From NCBI RefSeq assembly GCF_041381155.1, contig NC_091146.1:38318818-38382817 (forward strand): a stretch of DNA of 64,000 nucleotides, in the 5' to 3' direction. Under the pieces are notes generated by a model. That model saw only the letters and a program-made list of their open reading frames with translations. It had not been told where the DNA came from and did not search any database. The first letter of the stretch is position 1. Every line of letters begins with the position of its first letter. A program made the translations under genes and the position numbers. Shown here piece by piece: positions 11,249-24,700 of the stretch. The stretch is from Argopecten irradians. Its lineage: Eukaryota > Mollusca > Bivalvia > Pectinida > Pectinidae.

Positions 11249-11530
11249 GTCCAACACACACATCTACCAGAGATTGGTCCAACACACACATCTGCCGGAG
11301 ATTTGTCCAACACACACATCTACCAGAGATTGGTCCAACACGCACATCCACCAGAGATTTGTCCAACACACACATCTACCAGAATTTGGTTCAACACACA
11401 TCTACCGGAGATTTGTTCAAAACACACACATCTACCAGAGATTGGTCCAAACACACATCTACCGGAGATTGGTCCAACAACACACATATCTACCGGAGAT
11501 TGGTCCAACACACACATCTGCCGGAGATTC
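11248..11530. repeat. 28-bp minisatellite, about 10 copies
   Basis: Unit CCAACACACACATCTACCAG + AGATTGGT with CCAGAG/CCGGAG variants and a few small indels. It begins exactly where the left Helentron-like core ends. Frames through it are incidental. Confidence 0.9.
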
Positions 11531-11902
11531 TTTGTCTTTGCTGACAGGCAGAGGAACCTCCGGTTTATAGGCATTTTCCCTTGACTAACTACTTTAAGTG
11601 TATTCTTTTAAACATTATATTTTTGCATCAACACAAAGTTGAAACATTATATCATGGTTTGATGTGGCAAGTTTTCCCAATTGATGTCATTTCATATGAT
11701 ATTGAAAGCATGAAATCAGCAATTTCACCTGGTTTTCCGAAAATCAGACATTCAAAACCGGAAGTGCATTTTGTTTTATTAATATAAAAGTTAAACTTTT
11801 TTTTTCTATCCAAAATCTTCCACAAACCATTTGAAAATTACTCAACTTCTTTAACATATCAAAGTTATTCTGCTGCATTCAACTATTAAGAGTTTATCTA
11901 AA
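11531..11902. other. Unique interval between two elements
   Basis: No repeat or gene signal seen; a 68-codon frame at 11581-11787 lacks support. Confidence 0.4.
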
Positions 11903-14772
11903 ACAAGAGGGCCCAGAGGGCCTGTATCGCTCACCTGGTTTGTAATGCCAAGTAATGTTCTGAAATACAGGTTCATTGTTTCTTTTCTGAAGGAATTTTA
12001 ATATTAACCTCTAAATCCCCTATTAGGCCCCACCCCTCCTACCCCCAGGGGTTCAGAGCAAAAATTATACAAGTTCTGTTCCCCTTCCTCCAAGGATGTT
12101 TGTGTGGCTAAATTTGGTCACAATCCAAGCAAAAACTCTAGGACAAGTAGCAATTTATAGGATTATTTCCCCTATTGGGCCCCACCCGTCCTGCCCCTGG
12201 GGGGCCAGAGCCAAAACTTATACAAGTTCTGTTCCCCTTCTCCGAAGGATGTATGTGGCCAAATTTGGTTACAATCCATACAGAAACTCTATGACAAGTG
12301 GCGATTTAAAGAATTTACATCTATTTCCCTAATTGGGCCCCGCCCCCTCCTGCCCCCCCGGGACCATAGCCAAAATTTAATACATACTCAATTCTTATTC
12401 TCCAAGGATATCTCTGGCCAAATTTGGTTACATTCCATGCGGAACTCTGTGACTAGTAGCGATTTAAAGGATTTACCTCTATTTCCCCTATAAGGCTCCG
12501 CCCTCCAGCCCCCGGGGGGGCCAGAGCCAAAAATTTATACAAGTTCTGTTCCCCTTCCCCCAAGGATGTTTGTGGCCAATTTGGTTCCAATCCCTGCAGA
12601 ACTCTATGACTAGTAGCGATTTAAAGGATTTACCTCTATTTGCCCCCCCCCTATTGGGCCCCCGCCCCTCCTGCCCCCGGGGGGTCAGTGCCAAAATTTA
12701 TACAAGTTCTGTTCCCCTTCCCCCAAGGATGTTTGTGGCCATATTTGGGTACATTCCATTCACAACTCTATGACTAGTAGCGATTTAAAGGATTTACCTC
12801 TATTTCCCCTATTGGGGCCCCGCCCCTCCTGCCCCTGGGGGGTCAGAGCCAAAATTTTTTACAAGTACTGTTCCCCCTTCCCCCAAGGATGTTTTGGCTG
12901 ATTTTGGTTACATTCCATGCCAAACTCTAGGGACAAGTAGCGATTTAAAGGATTTACCTCTATTTCCCCTATTGGGCCCCCCCCCTCCTGCCCCGCTGGG
13001 GGATCAGATCCAAAATTTATACAAGTTCTGTTCCCCTTCCCCCAAGGATGTTTGTGGCCAAAATTTGGTTACATTTCATCAGAACTCTACGACAAGTAGC
13101 GATTTAAAGGATTTACCTCTATTTCCCCTATTGGGCCCCCGCCCCTCCTGCCCCGGGGGGCCAGAGCCAAAATTTATACAAGTTCTGTTCCCCTTCCCCC
13201 AAGGATGTTTGTGGCCAAATTTGGGTACATTCCATTCACAACTCTATGACTAGTAGCGATTTAAAGGATTTACATCTATTTCCCCTATTGGGCCCCGCCC
13301 CTCCTGCCCCTGGGGGATCAGAGCCAAAATTTATACAAGTACTGTTCCCCTTCCCCAAGGATGTTTGTGGCTGATTTTGGTTACATTTCCATGCCAAACT
13401 CTAGGACAAGTAGCGATTTAAAGGATTTACCTCTATTTCCCCTATTGGGCCCCACCCCTCCTGCCCCGGGGGATCAGAGCCAAAATTTATACAAGTTCTG
13501 TTCCCCTTCCCCCAAGGATGTTTGTGGCCAAATTTGGGTACATTCCATTCACAACTCTATGACTAGTAGCGATTTAAAAGGGATTTACCTCTATTTCCCC
13601 TATTGGGGCCCCGCCCCTCCTGCCCCGGGGGATCAGAGCCAAAATTTATACAAGTACTGTTCCCCTTCCCCCAAGGATGTTTGTGGCTGATTTTGGTTAC
13701 ATTCCATGCCAAACTCTAGGACAAGTAGCGATTTAAAGGATTTACCTCTATTTCCCCTATTGGGCCCCGCCCCTCCTGCCCCTGGGGGATCAGAGCCAAA
13801 ATTATACAAGTTCTGTTCCCCTTCCCCCAAGGATGTTTGTGGCCAAATTTGGTTACATTTCATTCAGAACTCTACGACAAGTAGCGATTTAAAGGATTTC
13901 CTCTATTTCCCCTATTGGGCCCCGCCCCTCCTGCCCCCGGGGGGCAGAGCCAAAATTTATACAAGTTCTGTTCCCCTTCCCCCTAGGATGTTTGTGGCCA
14001 AATTTGGTTACAATCCATGCAGGACTCTATGACTAGTAGCGATTTAAAGGATTTACCTCTATTTCCCCTATTGGGCCCGCCCCTCCTGCCCACCCCTGGG
14101 GGATCAGAGCCAAAATTTATACAAGTTCTGTTCCCTTCCCCCAAGGATGTTTGTGGCTGATTTTGGTTACAATCCATGCCAAACTCTAGGACTAGTAGCA
14201 ATTTAAATGTTTTACCTCTATATCCCCTATTGGGCCCCGCCCCTCCTGCCCCTGGGGGGTCAGAGCCAAAATTTATAACAAGTTCTGTTCCCCCTCCCCC
14301 AAGGATGTTTGTGGCCAAATTTGGTTCCAATCCATGCAGAACTCTATGACTAGTAGCGATTTAAAGGATTTACCTCTATTTCCCCTATTGGGCCCCGCCC
14401 CTCCTGCCCTGGGGGATCAGAGCCAAAATTTATACAAGTTCTGTTTCCCCTTCCCCCAAGGATGTTTGTGGCTGATTTTGGTTACAATCCATGCCCAAAC
14501 TCTAGGACAAGTAGCGATTTTAAAGGATTTACCTCTATTTTCCCTATTGGTCCCCGCCCCTCCTGCCCCTGGGGGGTCAGAGCCAAAATTTATACAAGTT
14601 CTGTTCCCCCCTCCCCCAAGGATGTTTGTGGCCAATTTGGTTACAATCCATGCAGAACTCTAGGAAAAGTAGCGATTTATAGGAATTTTGACGGACGGAG
14701 AGGGACGGACGGACGGACGACGGACGCGCGCCGTAGACATAAGATCACCGGCCTTCGGCCTGGTGAGCTACA
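11903..14772 (+). mobile_element. Helentron-like non-autonomous element, both ends present
   Basis: Head ACAAGAGGGCCCAGAGGGCC then TGTATCGCTCACCTGG; core of about 17 units of roughly 155 bp; GC-rich tail with GACGGACGG runs near 14690-14730; 3' end is a hairpin (TCACCGGCC, loop TTC, GGCCTGGTGA) followed by GCTA. The head words GCTCACCTGG match the reverse complement of the 3' hairpin arm (CCTGGTGAGC) in nine of ten bases. A terminal hairpin followed by CTA and no obvious target duplication fit Helitron-group elements; no Rep/helicase is encoded. Confidence 0.8.
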
Positions 14773-15479
14773 AAAATCCTATTTACACATACAAGGTAAT
14801 CTGGTGGTTCGTCAAAAAATGGCGGAGTTGCCAATCACTTGTAGTATATGTTTCTTGTCCAACAACAATCTACCAGGATTGGTCTAGCACTCACATATCT
14901 TACATGAATAAAGCCGTTTTTGACTCAGCAATTAGCGGTTTTAGAAGAAATTGATTTGGAGTAAAAAGGGCCCAAAAACCATACATAGTCTTTTGAGAAA
15001 AGGGTCCACGATAGTCTATATCACTCACCTGTTTGTTTTTTTGGTCACGCCACCGCAGGCCCGCGGGGGTCAGTCCCATCATTTGTTCACAGTTTTTTGA
15101 ATTTCCACCCCATAAGGCTGTTACCATGATTACAAATGAAGTGCAATTCCATGCATAGTTTATATGAAAAATACCAAATTTTGACCTCTGTTGACCCAGT
15201 TAAATTTTGCATAAATTATGAACCTAGTGTAATCTGAAGTAGTCAATTGTTGACGGACAGATGGACTGACAACGAACGCTGGATGCCGTGGTATCACATA
15301 ATTTTTTGTACAACGTGATTACCCAATAATGTTTGTAGTACTAGTATCTCTGGATGTGATGATGTGTTATCTCGCTAATATGACGATAGAAACAATCCTT
15401 ACTTAAATTATTCTCATTGTTAAAAAGCAATTTGAATACCTCACCATCTGATGATGGTGGGCTTAAATTACCATTTGAC
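14773..15479. mobile_element. Remnants of a related repeat
   Basis: Holds GGGTCCACGATAGTCTATAT followed by CACTCACCTG (head-like), Helentron-type tail words GACGGACAGATGGACTGAC near 15250, and a terminal-type hairpin CACCATCTGATGATGGTG + GGCTTAA at 15442-15466. The parts are shuffled or decayed. No gene seen. Confidence 0.5.
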
Positions 15480-16625
15480 AGCGGAGTAGCACCTTAAAGC
15501 TCCCAAGTCATGTAAACCAGAACTTCAACACTGAGCTACACTGAAAGAGTTTATTATTCAAAGGCCAATTACATACTTGTACTTACAGATTTATCACATA
15601 GAATGTCAGACACCTTAACCACTTTGCCACCATGGTCCAAAGGTGGAGGACTAGTGGTAGGATGTCAGACACCTTAACCACTCTGCCACCTTGGTCCAGA
15701 GGTGGATAGTTAAAGATACCTTAACCTCTCTACTGCTGTGGTCCAAATGTGGAGGGCTAGTGATGATAGGATGTCAGACACCTTATCCACTCTGCCACTG
15801 TGGTCCAGAGGTAGAGGGCTAGTGGTAATATGTCAGACACCTTAAACACTCAGCTACTGTGACCCAGAGGTGGAGGGCTGGTGGCAGAATGTCAACACCT
15901 TTACCACTCAGCTACTGTGACCCAGAGGTGGAGGGCTGGTGGTAGAATGTCAGACACCTTAACAACTCAGCTACTGTGACCCATATATGGAGGGTGGTGT
16001 AGCAGAATGTCAGACACCTTAATTAATATCAGCCACTGTAAACCCAGAGGATGGAGGGCTAGCGGTAGGTTATATGTCAGACACCTTAAAACACTCTGCC
16101 ACTGTGGTCCAGAGGTAGAGGGTAGTGGTTATATGTTCAGACACCTTAAAAACACTCTGCTACTGTAGACCCCAGAGTTGGAGGGCTCAGTGGGTAGAAT
16201 GTCGACACCTTACAACTCAGCTTTGTGACCATATATGGAGGGCTAGTGGTAATGTGTTAAGCACCTTAACCCAATCAGCTACTGTTACCAATCATATGGA
16301 AGAATGGAGGCAGGATGTCAGACACCTTAACCACTCTGCCATTTTGGTCCAAAGGTGGAGGGCTAGTGGTAAAATAAGTTGGACACGTCAAGCCACTCTG
16401 CCACTTTGGTCCAAAGGTTGGAGGGCTAGTGTGTAGGATTGTCGGACCACATCCAACCACTCAGCTTACTGTGACCCAGAGATCCCCCGAGGGCTGGTGG
16501 GCAGAATGGTAAACATTATTTACCAATTCAGAAACTGTGATCAAAGAGATGGAGGGCTAGTGGGTTAGAATGTTCGGACACATTACTCAATCTTGCAACT
16601 GTGGACAGAGGTGGAAGGTAGGCCA
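15480..16625. repeat. 59-bp minisatellite, about 19 copies, indel-rich
   Basis: Unit words GATGTCAGACACCTTAACCA, CTCTGCCACTGTGGTCCAGA and GGTGGAGGGCTAGTGGTAG. Copies left of about 15950 are near perfect, those to the right carry many single-base insertions. Frames at 16125-16460 are incidental. Confidence 0.88.
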
Positions 16626-16649
16626 TGTCTTTTGCAATATTGTCATTAC

Positions 16650-18835
16650 CTCACTTGAATTTGATAATATATATACACATTCAAACAAGTACAACTTTAA
16701 TATTGATTACTATATCAACAGTTTATCTCCCTTACATCTGTTACTGTATCAAACAGTTTATTCCCTTACCTTCCTGTACAGCTGATAACCAGTTACCTCC
16801 TTTACATCTGTTTCACTATCAACATTTACCTCCCTTACATCGGTGTACACCTATCTAACTGGTTACCAATCCCTTACATCTGTACACTATGCAACAGTTA
16901 CCTTACCTAACATCTGCCACATCCATCATACAGTTACCTCCCTTTCATCTGTACACTATCAAGCTCAGTTACCTCCACTTTACATGCTGTACACTATCAA
17001 CAGTTACCTTCCCTTTACATCTGCACACCTATCAACAGTTACATCCCTTTACATCTGTACACTATGAACAATCACCTCCTTACATCTGTTACACTATCAA
17101 CAGCTACCTCCACTTTTACATCAGCAACAACCTTCAACAGTTTACCTCCCTTACATCTGTACACTATCAACAGTTACCTCCCTTTACATCGGCGCGCACA
17201 CACCATCAACAGATGTGCCTCCCTTACATCGGTACACTATCAGACAGTTACCTCCCTTACATCAATCAACACGTACGCCCGTCCCTTTCAACAAGTACGA
17301 CCTCCCTGACATCTGCTTACATTACCCAATCAACAGTTACACTCCCTTACATCTGAACAGTCATTCAACAGTTACCTCTTATATCAGGTACCTCCCTTAC
17401 TCTGTACAACTATCAACAGTTACCTCCCTTACATGGCTGTACACCATCAACAGTTACCTCCTTACATCTAGTACACTTACCTCCCTTACATCTGTACACC
17501 ATCAACGGTTACTCCTCATAACATGATCTGTACACTATCAAACATTTACCTCCCTTACATTGTAACATCTATTCAACTAGTTACCTCCTGACATCTGTAC
17601 ACTTGACTGTAACTCCCTTACTATCTGTACACTATCTAACAGTTAGCACACCTAAACATCCGATACACTATTATACATTTACGCTGCCCTTACATGTCTG
17701 TAAACAATCAACATCTTCCTGTTACCTCCCTTACATCTGGTACACTATTCAACAGTTACCTCCCTTACATCTGTACACTCAATTGGAACTCCTCGGGCAT
17801 GCTTTGAAGATAATGGAAGTCCGATTGCTGTACACTATCACAGTTAACCTCCCTAACAACATCTGTTACACTATCAGACAGTTACCGTCCATAACATATG
17901 TAGTAGTCACCATCACCTCAGTTACCTCCCCTATCATCTGTACTCCATCAACTGTTACCTCCCTTACATACTGCACACCATCAACAGTTAACCTCCTCTA
18001 CTATCTGTACACTATCATACAGTTGTCAGTTTACCTCCCTTACATCTGTACCACTATCAACAGTACTCCCGTACCATCAAGTATACCATCAACAGTTACC
18101 TCCCTTACATCTGTCAACAGCCAGTGGTACAAGTCACCTCCCTATAGCCATCTGTACACTATCAACTGTGTAACTCCCTTACAGAGCTAGTAACACCCAC
18201 CTCAACAGTTACTCTCCCTTACATTCTGTTACGACCATCAACAGTTACCTCCACTTAATCTTCTGTACACTAATGGAGGCAATCACTGCTCCCTTAACTT
18301 CTGTAGCTGCTTATTCAAACAGTTACAGCCTCCCTGTAAATCCGCACAATCATCAACTGTTGCCTCGACTTACATCTGTACCATGTCAACAGATTACCTC
18401 CCTTACCATCTGCACATGTATTACACAGTAACCTCCCTTTACATTTTTTACTGCAGCAACGCTATCAACTAGTAATTACCTCGCCTGTACATCTGTGTAC
18501 AATGCAATCAACAGTTTGCGGCTGCCTGACAGATGTGGGATAAGCCAATCAGTCAGATACTCCTTACATCTTGTACATTCATCAAAAAGTGGACGTTCTC
18601 CTTACAGATCAGTACGGACTCCAACCACAGCTGTGAACTAATGCCCTTACTCTATTGTAGCATCATCACATTTGCATACCCTGAACATACCGGTACACCA
18701 TCAAGGCAGTTACATCTCTTAGATGTTGGGGTGGGAAGGGGAGCAATCTCGTACAACCATCAACAAGTTACCTTGCCCTATAACTATCTGTACACCTATC
18801 AACGTTACCTAGCCCCCAATACATCAGCGTGAATT
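16650..18835. repeat. 32-bp minisatellite, about 65 copies, indel-rich
   Basis: Unit about CAGTTACCTCCCTTACATCT + GTACACTATCAA. Spacing jitters strongly because of one- and two-base insertions throughout, and copies beyond 18230 are hardly recognisable. The many plus-strand frames (for example 16889-17356, 17603-18190) are Thr/Pro/Ser-rich readings of the repeat and not genes. Confidence 0.88.
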
Positions 18836-18938
18836 CAAACTCTAAGCAACATGTTTCCTGTTATTCTTTACACTACAAGTTTTCATGTTAATGCATATTT
18901 CTATTAGATAAAATCTTGCACTTCTAGAATTTTAATCA

Positions 18939-18944
18939 TTTATT
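18939..18944 (-). terminator. Possible polyadenylation signal AATAAA
   Basis: AATAAA on the minus strand, 208 bp after the stop codon of the candidate last exon. Such hexamers are frequent in AT-rich DNA, so this is only supportive if the exon is real. Confidence 0.25.
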
Positions 18945-19151
18945 TCGGTGTAGCTAGTGTCCCTTTTTCTTCATCCCATCCATTTTGTTTTAGCGTTGTC
19001 TCTTTTTCTTGCTACCATCAACACAACAACTATACCAAATAGTTACACTTCATAACTAAGCTTTTGGCAGATAGATAAAGCGACAGGAATTTTTCCCCCA
19101 AAACAATTTGTTCTGTCCCTGATCACAGATGTAGTCTGTATGATAGTCCGC

Positions 19152-19256
19152 CTATTTTGATTCAGTTATTATGTTTGTCAGTTCAGCCTTCAGGCCCTCT
19201 CTCCTCTTTCTTGTTTGAGCTTGAAGTTTGGTAATTCTCTGCCTGTTATCTGTATT
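19152..19256 (-). CDS. Candidate last exon of the GABPB gene (uncertain)
   Basis: A minus-strand frame without stops runs from about 19302 to TAG at 19152. If entered at AG before 19256 (phase 0, matching the phase-0 end of the exon at 32167) it reads NTDNRQRITKLQAQTRKRRE, then GLKAELTNIITESK and stop: charged, with I/L spaced like a short coiled coil. GABPB proteins end in a coiled coil that mediates dimerisation, so the position and type fit, but I see no clear sequence identity, the polypyrimidine tract is poor, and the zone looks error-prone. It could be an unrelated frame. Confidence 0.3.
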   Translation of the reverse strand, partial: NTDNRQRITKLQAQTRKRREGLKAELTNIITESK

Positions 19257-19799
19257 CTCGCGTCCAATTGTTTTAACGAAAGAGCGGACGTTTAATCAAG
19301 CATGTCACAGGACTCGCCATGTTACTGAAAACAGTGATTATTTAATACAATAACTATATAATGGTAATGCGACACCTTCATATAAGCGAACACCTCCCTC
19401 TATTTTTATAGGATTCTATTATCAACTCAACACGTTTGTAAAGTATAAATTTTGGATTGAACTTTAAGTGTTTATATAACTAGTAATGGTTTCCTTACGG
19501 GAATTATACATGGCCAGTACGATGTAGAATAAATTTTATGAAAGGTTAGCGCCAAAATTTGTTTCTGTGAAGCGCCCTCATAATTGCATCAAAATATTAT
19601 GTAACACAGGACCTTATATTGCAGAGTCAAAAACATAGTTCATAGAATTCTTTTTGTTCTAACTAACTCTCTTTGTCTTCTATAACACAGAGCCCAATTT
19701 GCCTAAAAATCATTTAACCTACTAATCATGTTTCAAAAAGAATTAATTTAAAGTGTGAACCTATATCATCGATGGCTTCTTAAGACATAAAAGTGTTTA

Positions 19800-21715
19800 G
19801 GTATCACCAGCTATTAATACATAGGAGGATCTATGTATCACACAGGTAAATATAAGACATTTACCTGCTATGTATATCATAGGTGCTACTACAAGACAAC
19901 AGAGTGATCTATGTAATATACACGTAAAGGTAAGACATCTAAAAGGTGTCTAGTGTATCATAACACAGGTAAGATTAAGACATAAGATGTGTCTATATTT
20001 CACGACAGGTATATTAAGGACATTAATCGCGTCGTCCTAGTGTAATCAACACAGGTAATTTAAAGAGCATAAGGAGTGTCAATTGTACAAAAACAGGTAA
20101 TTATTGACCACAAGAAGTGTCTATAGTATAGCACACAGGTAAATAAGCAAATTCAGAATCGAGTGTCCATGTATCACACAGGTATCTTATGACATAAGAG
20201 GTTCTATGTTATAACACACAGGTATCACACAGGTAAATTAAGACATAAGAGTGTCTATGTATAACACAGATAATTAGAGGACATAAAGTGTTCCATGTAT
20301 ATCACACAGGTAATTATTGACATAAGAGTGTCTAATGTATACACACAGGTAAATTAAGGACATGAACGAGTGTCCTATGTAATGTCGACACAGTAATTAT
20401 GACATACAGAGTGTTCCTATGTATACAGGTAATTAAGACACATAAGAGTGATCATATGTATAGAAACGTAGGTAATTAAAGACTTAATAAGGAGTGTCCC
20501 ATCGTAATAGACACACAGGTGAATTAAAGACATATAAGACTGTGTCGTCTACATGTTAACACAAGGTAATTAAGACGATACGAGAAGTGTCCAGTTATAG
20601 CACAGGATTAGATTAAGACAGAAGAGTGTCTATTGTGAACACACTAGGTAATTAAGACATGAAAGAGTGTCTATGTATAACACTAGGCATGCGAAATTAA
20701 ACGACATAAGAGTGGTCCGTAAGGTGGTAACACAGGTAATTAAGGACATAAGAGTGTCCTATGTTAAAACCCAGGTAATTAAGTCATAAGATTGACAAGT
20801 ATCACGACGAGGAAATTAAGACAAAGAGTGTTCATTTGCTGTATTAGTTTTGTTTTTTTGGTATTTTCTATAGTACTACTAAAACACTAGAGCTATCATC
20901 ATAGGATCGACATAAGATGTGTCTATTGTATAAATCACGCAAGGGTTATTAAAGAGCTACATATGAGTTTCTTCATGGTATCAACAGCATGATAATTTGT
21001 AATGACACATAAGGCAGGTAGGACAAAGTGTTAAAACATATGGTATATTAAAGACATAAGAAAGTCTATGTAGTCAGCCGCAGAGTCAATCAAGACTCGA
21101 CTAGAGTGATGATCTACTGTCATACACACATGCCAGTCAATTAAGCAGCGATTACATGAGCTCGTCTATCGTAAAGTACCACAGGAGCTAAATAATAGGT
21201 GACCAACAGATGTGTCTATGATAACACACAAGATAATTAATGACAGGTAGAGTTGTCCGATGTATCAACATCATGGTAAACTTAAGTACCATAAAGTAAG
21301 GTGTCCTAAGAGTATCACACAACGGTAATTAAGACAGAAGAGTGTTCTGATGTTGATACGGACACAGAGTATTTAAGGTCACTATAATAGCAGTCGCCCT
21401 CCATGTAATGCACATTCAGTCCACATATAAGACATATAGAGACGTCCAAGTGATCACCACCATGTACATCTCAGAAATAAGAGTGTCCTATGGTGACATC
21501 TACACAGGTAATTTAACAGACATAAGAGTGTTCCAAGTGTATAAACACCAGACAAATATGAAGCCAAAGAGAAGAGTCTTAGTGTACTCGACACGCAGGT
21601 AAAGTTAAAAGACATAAGAGTCGCTCAATGTATCAGAAACATGAAATAAAGACATAAAGAGTAGTCTAAGTATACAAACAAGGTAGATGAGCGACATGAC
21701 ACATGCAATGGTATA
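19800..21715. repeat. About 36-bp minisatellite, indel-rich
   Basis: Unit about TAATTAAGACATAAGAGTGT + CTATGTATAACACAGG. Nearly every copy has insertions or deletions, most severely after 20880. Estimated 45 to 50 copies. No gene. Confidence 0.85.
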
Positions 21716-24700
21716 TATACAACTAGACTTGGGTGAGCCATTCTAGTACCTATACAAGCGTAGACCTACGGTGACCCAGCTGTCTCGGTATGTAGACAAC
21801 AAGACCCTAGGTAGACGCCGCCTGGTAATCTATACAACTAGACATGAGGTGAACTTGTCTGGTATCTAGACAATCTAAGACATAAGTGAACCCTGCCGCT
21901 GGTAACACATACAACTAGACCACAAAGCGTGTACACGTGCCTCTAAACTGAGTATCAGGCAACTAGCCCTAGTGTTGTATCGTGTCAGGTATTCCAGACG
22001 AACTTAGTTCAGGTATAGCAGAAGCTATACTAGACCTAGGTGACTCTGCCAGTCAATCTAGAGCGACACTTCACCTTAGGTGGACGCTGTCTGTTATCGT
22101 AGACAAAATTGACCTACGGATGACCTGTCCCGCTATTAACGAAGGCAACTAGACCTAGTCTGAACTGTCTGGTGTTAACTAGAAATACTACGACGCCTAG
22201 GTGACGCCGCCAGGAATCCAGCCAACTTCCGACCGTGATGGAGACGTGCAGTATTCTGTTATCTAGACAACTATACCTAGGTGTTCTGTCTGGATAATCT
22301 AGAACAAACTAGACAGTTATCCATACAACAATATCTGTGTATCCCAGACAACAAGCACCTAGGTGTGACGCTGCCTGCCTGTAACTAGACACACTTGACT
22401 CTCAGTGACCTGTCTATTAATCTAGACACACTAGACCCTTGGATGACCTGTCTGGTAACGTAGAAAACTAGACCTAGTTGACCCCTGGTATCAGACAACT
22501 AGACTAGTGACGACCATCTGTTATCGAGGATATCACACTAGACCAAGGTGACCTGCTGTCAGGTATCTAGACAACTAGACCTAGGTGAACCCAGAACTTT
22601 ATCTAGACAATTAGAACCTAGGTGATCTGGATCTATTATCCAGACAACTTACGACCCTAGGGTAGACCTATGTCCTAGATGGTCATTAACTAGACAACTA
22701 GTAACCTGATGATATACCTGTGCGAGGTTAGATACTAGGCAAACTAGACCTAGGTGATCTGGTCTATTATCCCGACAACTATGACCTAGATTGACCAGTC
22801 CTGGTACTGAGTAATCAGACAACTAGAGCCTAGGTTGACCTGACTTGTCTGGTATCATATGACAACTAGACCTAGGTGACCAGTCCCTGGATACCTAAAC
22901 AACTAGACCTAGGATTGATCTTTCTATTATCTAGACAACTAGACCCAAGGAGAATTCTGGTGCTGTGTAACTATAGACAGACTAGACCTTATGTGATCTG
23001 ACCTGACTAGATAGCATAGACAACTATGACCTAGGTTTGTATCTGTCTATAATATCCTAGACAACTGAGACCTAGTGTGATCCTTGTCAGTTAAACCTAG
23101 ACAACTAGACCTAGGGTGATCTGTCCTGCTATCTATGACAACTAGACGCAAGGTGAACTCTGTCTGGTATCTAGACAACTTAGACCTAGATGACCTGTCT
23201 GTTACCTAGACAACTAGACCTAAGGTGATCCTGTCTGGTATCCTAGACAACTAGATAACCTAGGTGAAGCTGTCTGGTATCTAGACAACATAGACCTAGG
23301 TGACCTGTTCTGGTGATGCTAGACAACTAGAGACCTACGTGATCTGTCTGTCCTGGTACAGCTAGACAACTAGACCTAGGTGATCTTGTCTGGTATCTAT
23401 GACAACTAGACCTAGTGACCTTCCTTGTATCTAGACAACTAGACCTAGGGTGACCTGTCTGGTATCTAGACAACTAGACCTAGGTGACCTGTCCTGGTAT
23501 CCAGACAACTAGACCTAGGTGACCTGCTCTTGGTAACTATACAATCTAGACCTAGATTATGACTCCGTCGAGATCCCGGAGACAACTAGACATAGGTGAT
23601 CTGTCTAGGTACCTAGACAACTAGACCTCACGACCCCGCCTGGTATCGCAGACAACTTGTCTAGGTGATCCTCGTCTGGTATCTAGACAACTAGACCTAG
23701 GTGACTCCTGCCCTGGGGACCTAGGATGACCTGTTGGTATCTAGACTAGATGACCCGCCTGGTACTAGACAACCTAGGTGACCTACGGTGACCTCCTCAT
23801 GGTATCTGAGACAACTAGACATAGGTAGGTATCTAATACAACTAGACCTAGGTCGTACCAGATCTGAGTATCTAGACAACTAACTAGGGACCAGTCTAGT
23901 AGTAGAACAACTAGACCTGTCCTGGTATCTAGACAGTGACTTGTATCTAACAGACTAGATAACTAGGTGACCTGTCTGGTATCTAGACAACTAGACTAGG
24001 TGACCTGTCTGTATCTTAGACAACTAGACCTAGGTGACCTGTCTGGTATCTAGACAACTACCTAGGTGACCTGTCTGGTATCTAGACAACTAGACCTAGG
24101 TGACCTGTCTGGTATCTAGACAACTAGACCTAGGTGATCCTGTCTGGTATCTAGACAACTTAGACCTAGGTGGATCTGTCTAGGTATCTAGACAACTTAG
24201 ACCTAGGTGACCTGTTCTGGTTATCTGACAACGTAGACCTAGGTGACCTGTCTACTTATCTAGACAACTAGACCTAGGTGACCTTGTCTGGTGTATCTAG
24301 ACAACTAGACCTAGGATGACCTGTCTGGTATCTAGACAACTTCGTGACCTAGGTGAACCTGTCTATGTATCTAGACAACTAGACCTAGATACCTGTCTGG
24401 TTACTTGACAACTAGACCTAGCGTGATCTGCTCTGGACCTATCTAGACAACTAGACCTAGGTGATCTGTCTGGTATCTAGACAACTGACCTAGGTGACCT
24501 GTCTGGTATCTAGACAACTAGACCTAGGTGACCTGTCTGGTATCTAGACAACTAGACCTAGGTGACCTGTCTGGTATCTAGACAACTAGACCTAGGTGAC
24601 CTGTCTGGTAATCTAGACAACTAGACCTAGGTGACCTGTCTGGTATCTAGACAACTAGACCTAGGTGACCTGTCTGGTATCTAGACAACTAGACCTAGGT

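Larger units (their letters stand above)
18836..19800. other. Unique island between two arrays
   Basis: The only non-repetitive stretch between 15.5 and 31.5 kb. Holds the candidate terminal exon described separately; otherwise nothing recognised. Base quality is probably poor here. Confidence 0.6.

Noticed and set aside
9838..14887. Many overlapping Pro/Gly-rich frames in the 155-bp repeats
   Set aside because: Present on both strands in the same DNA, shifting with every indel; products of the non-coding repeat core.
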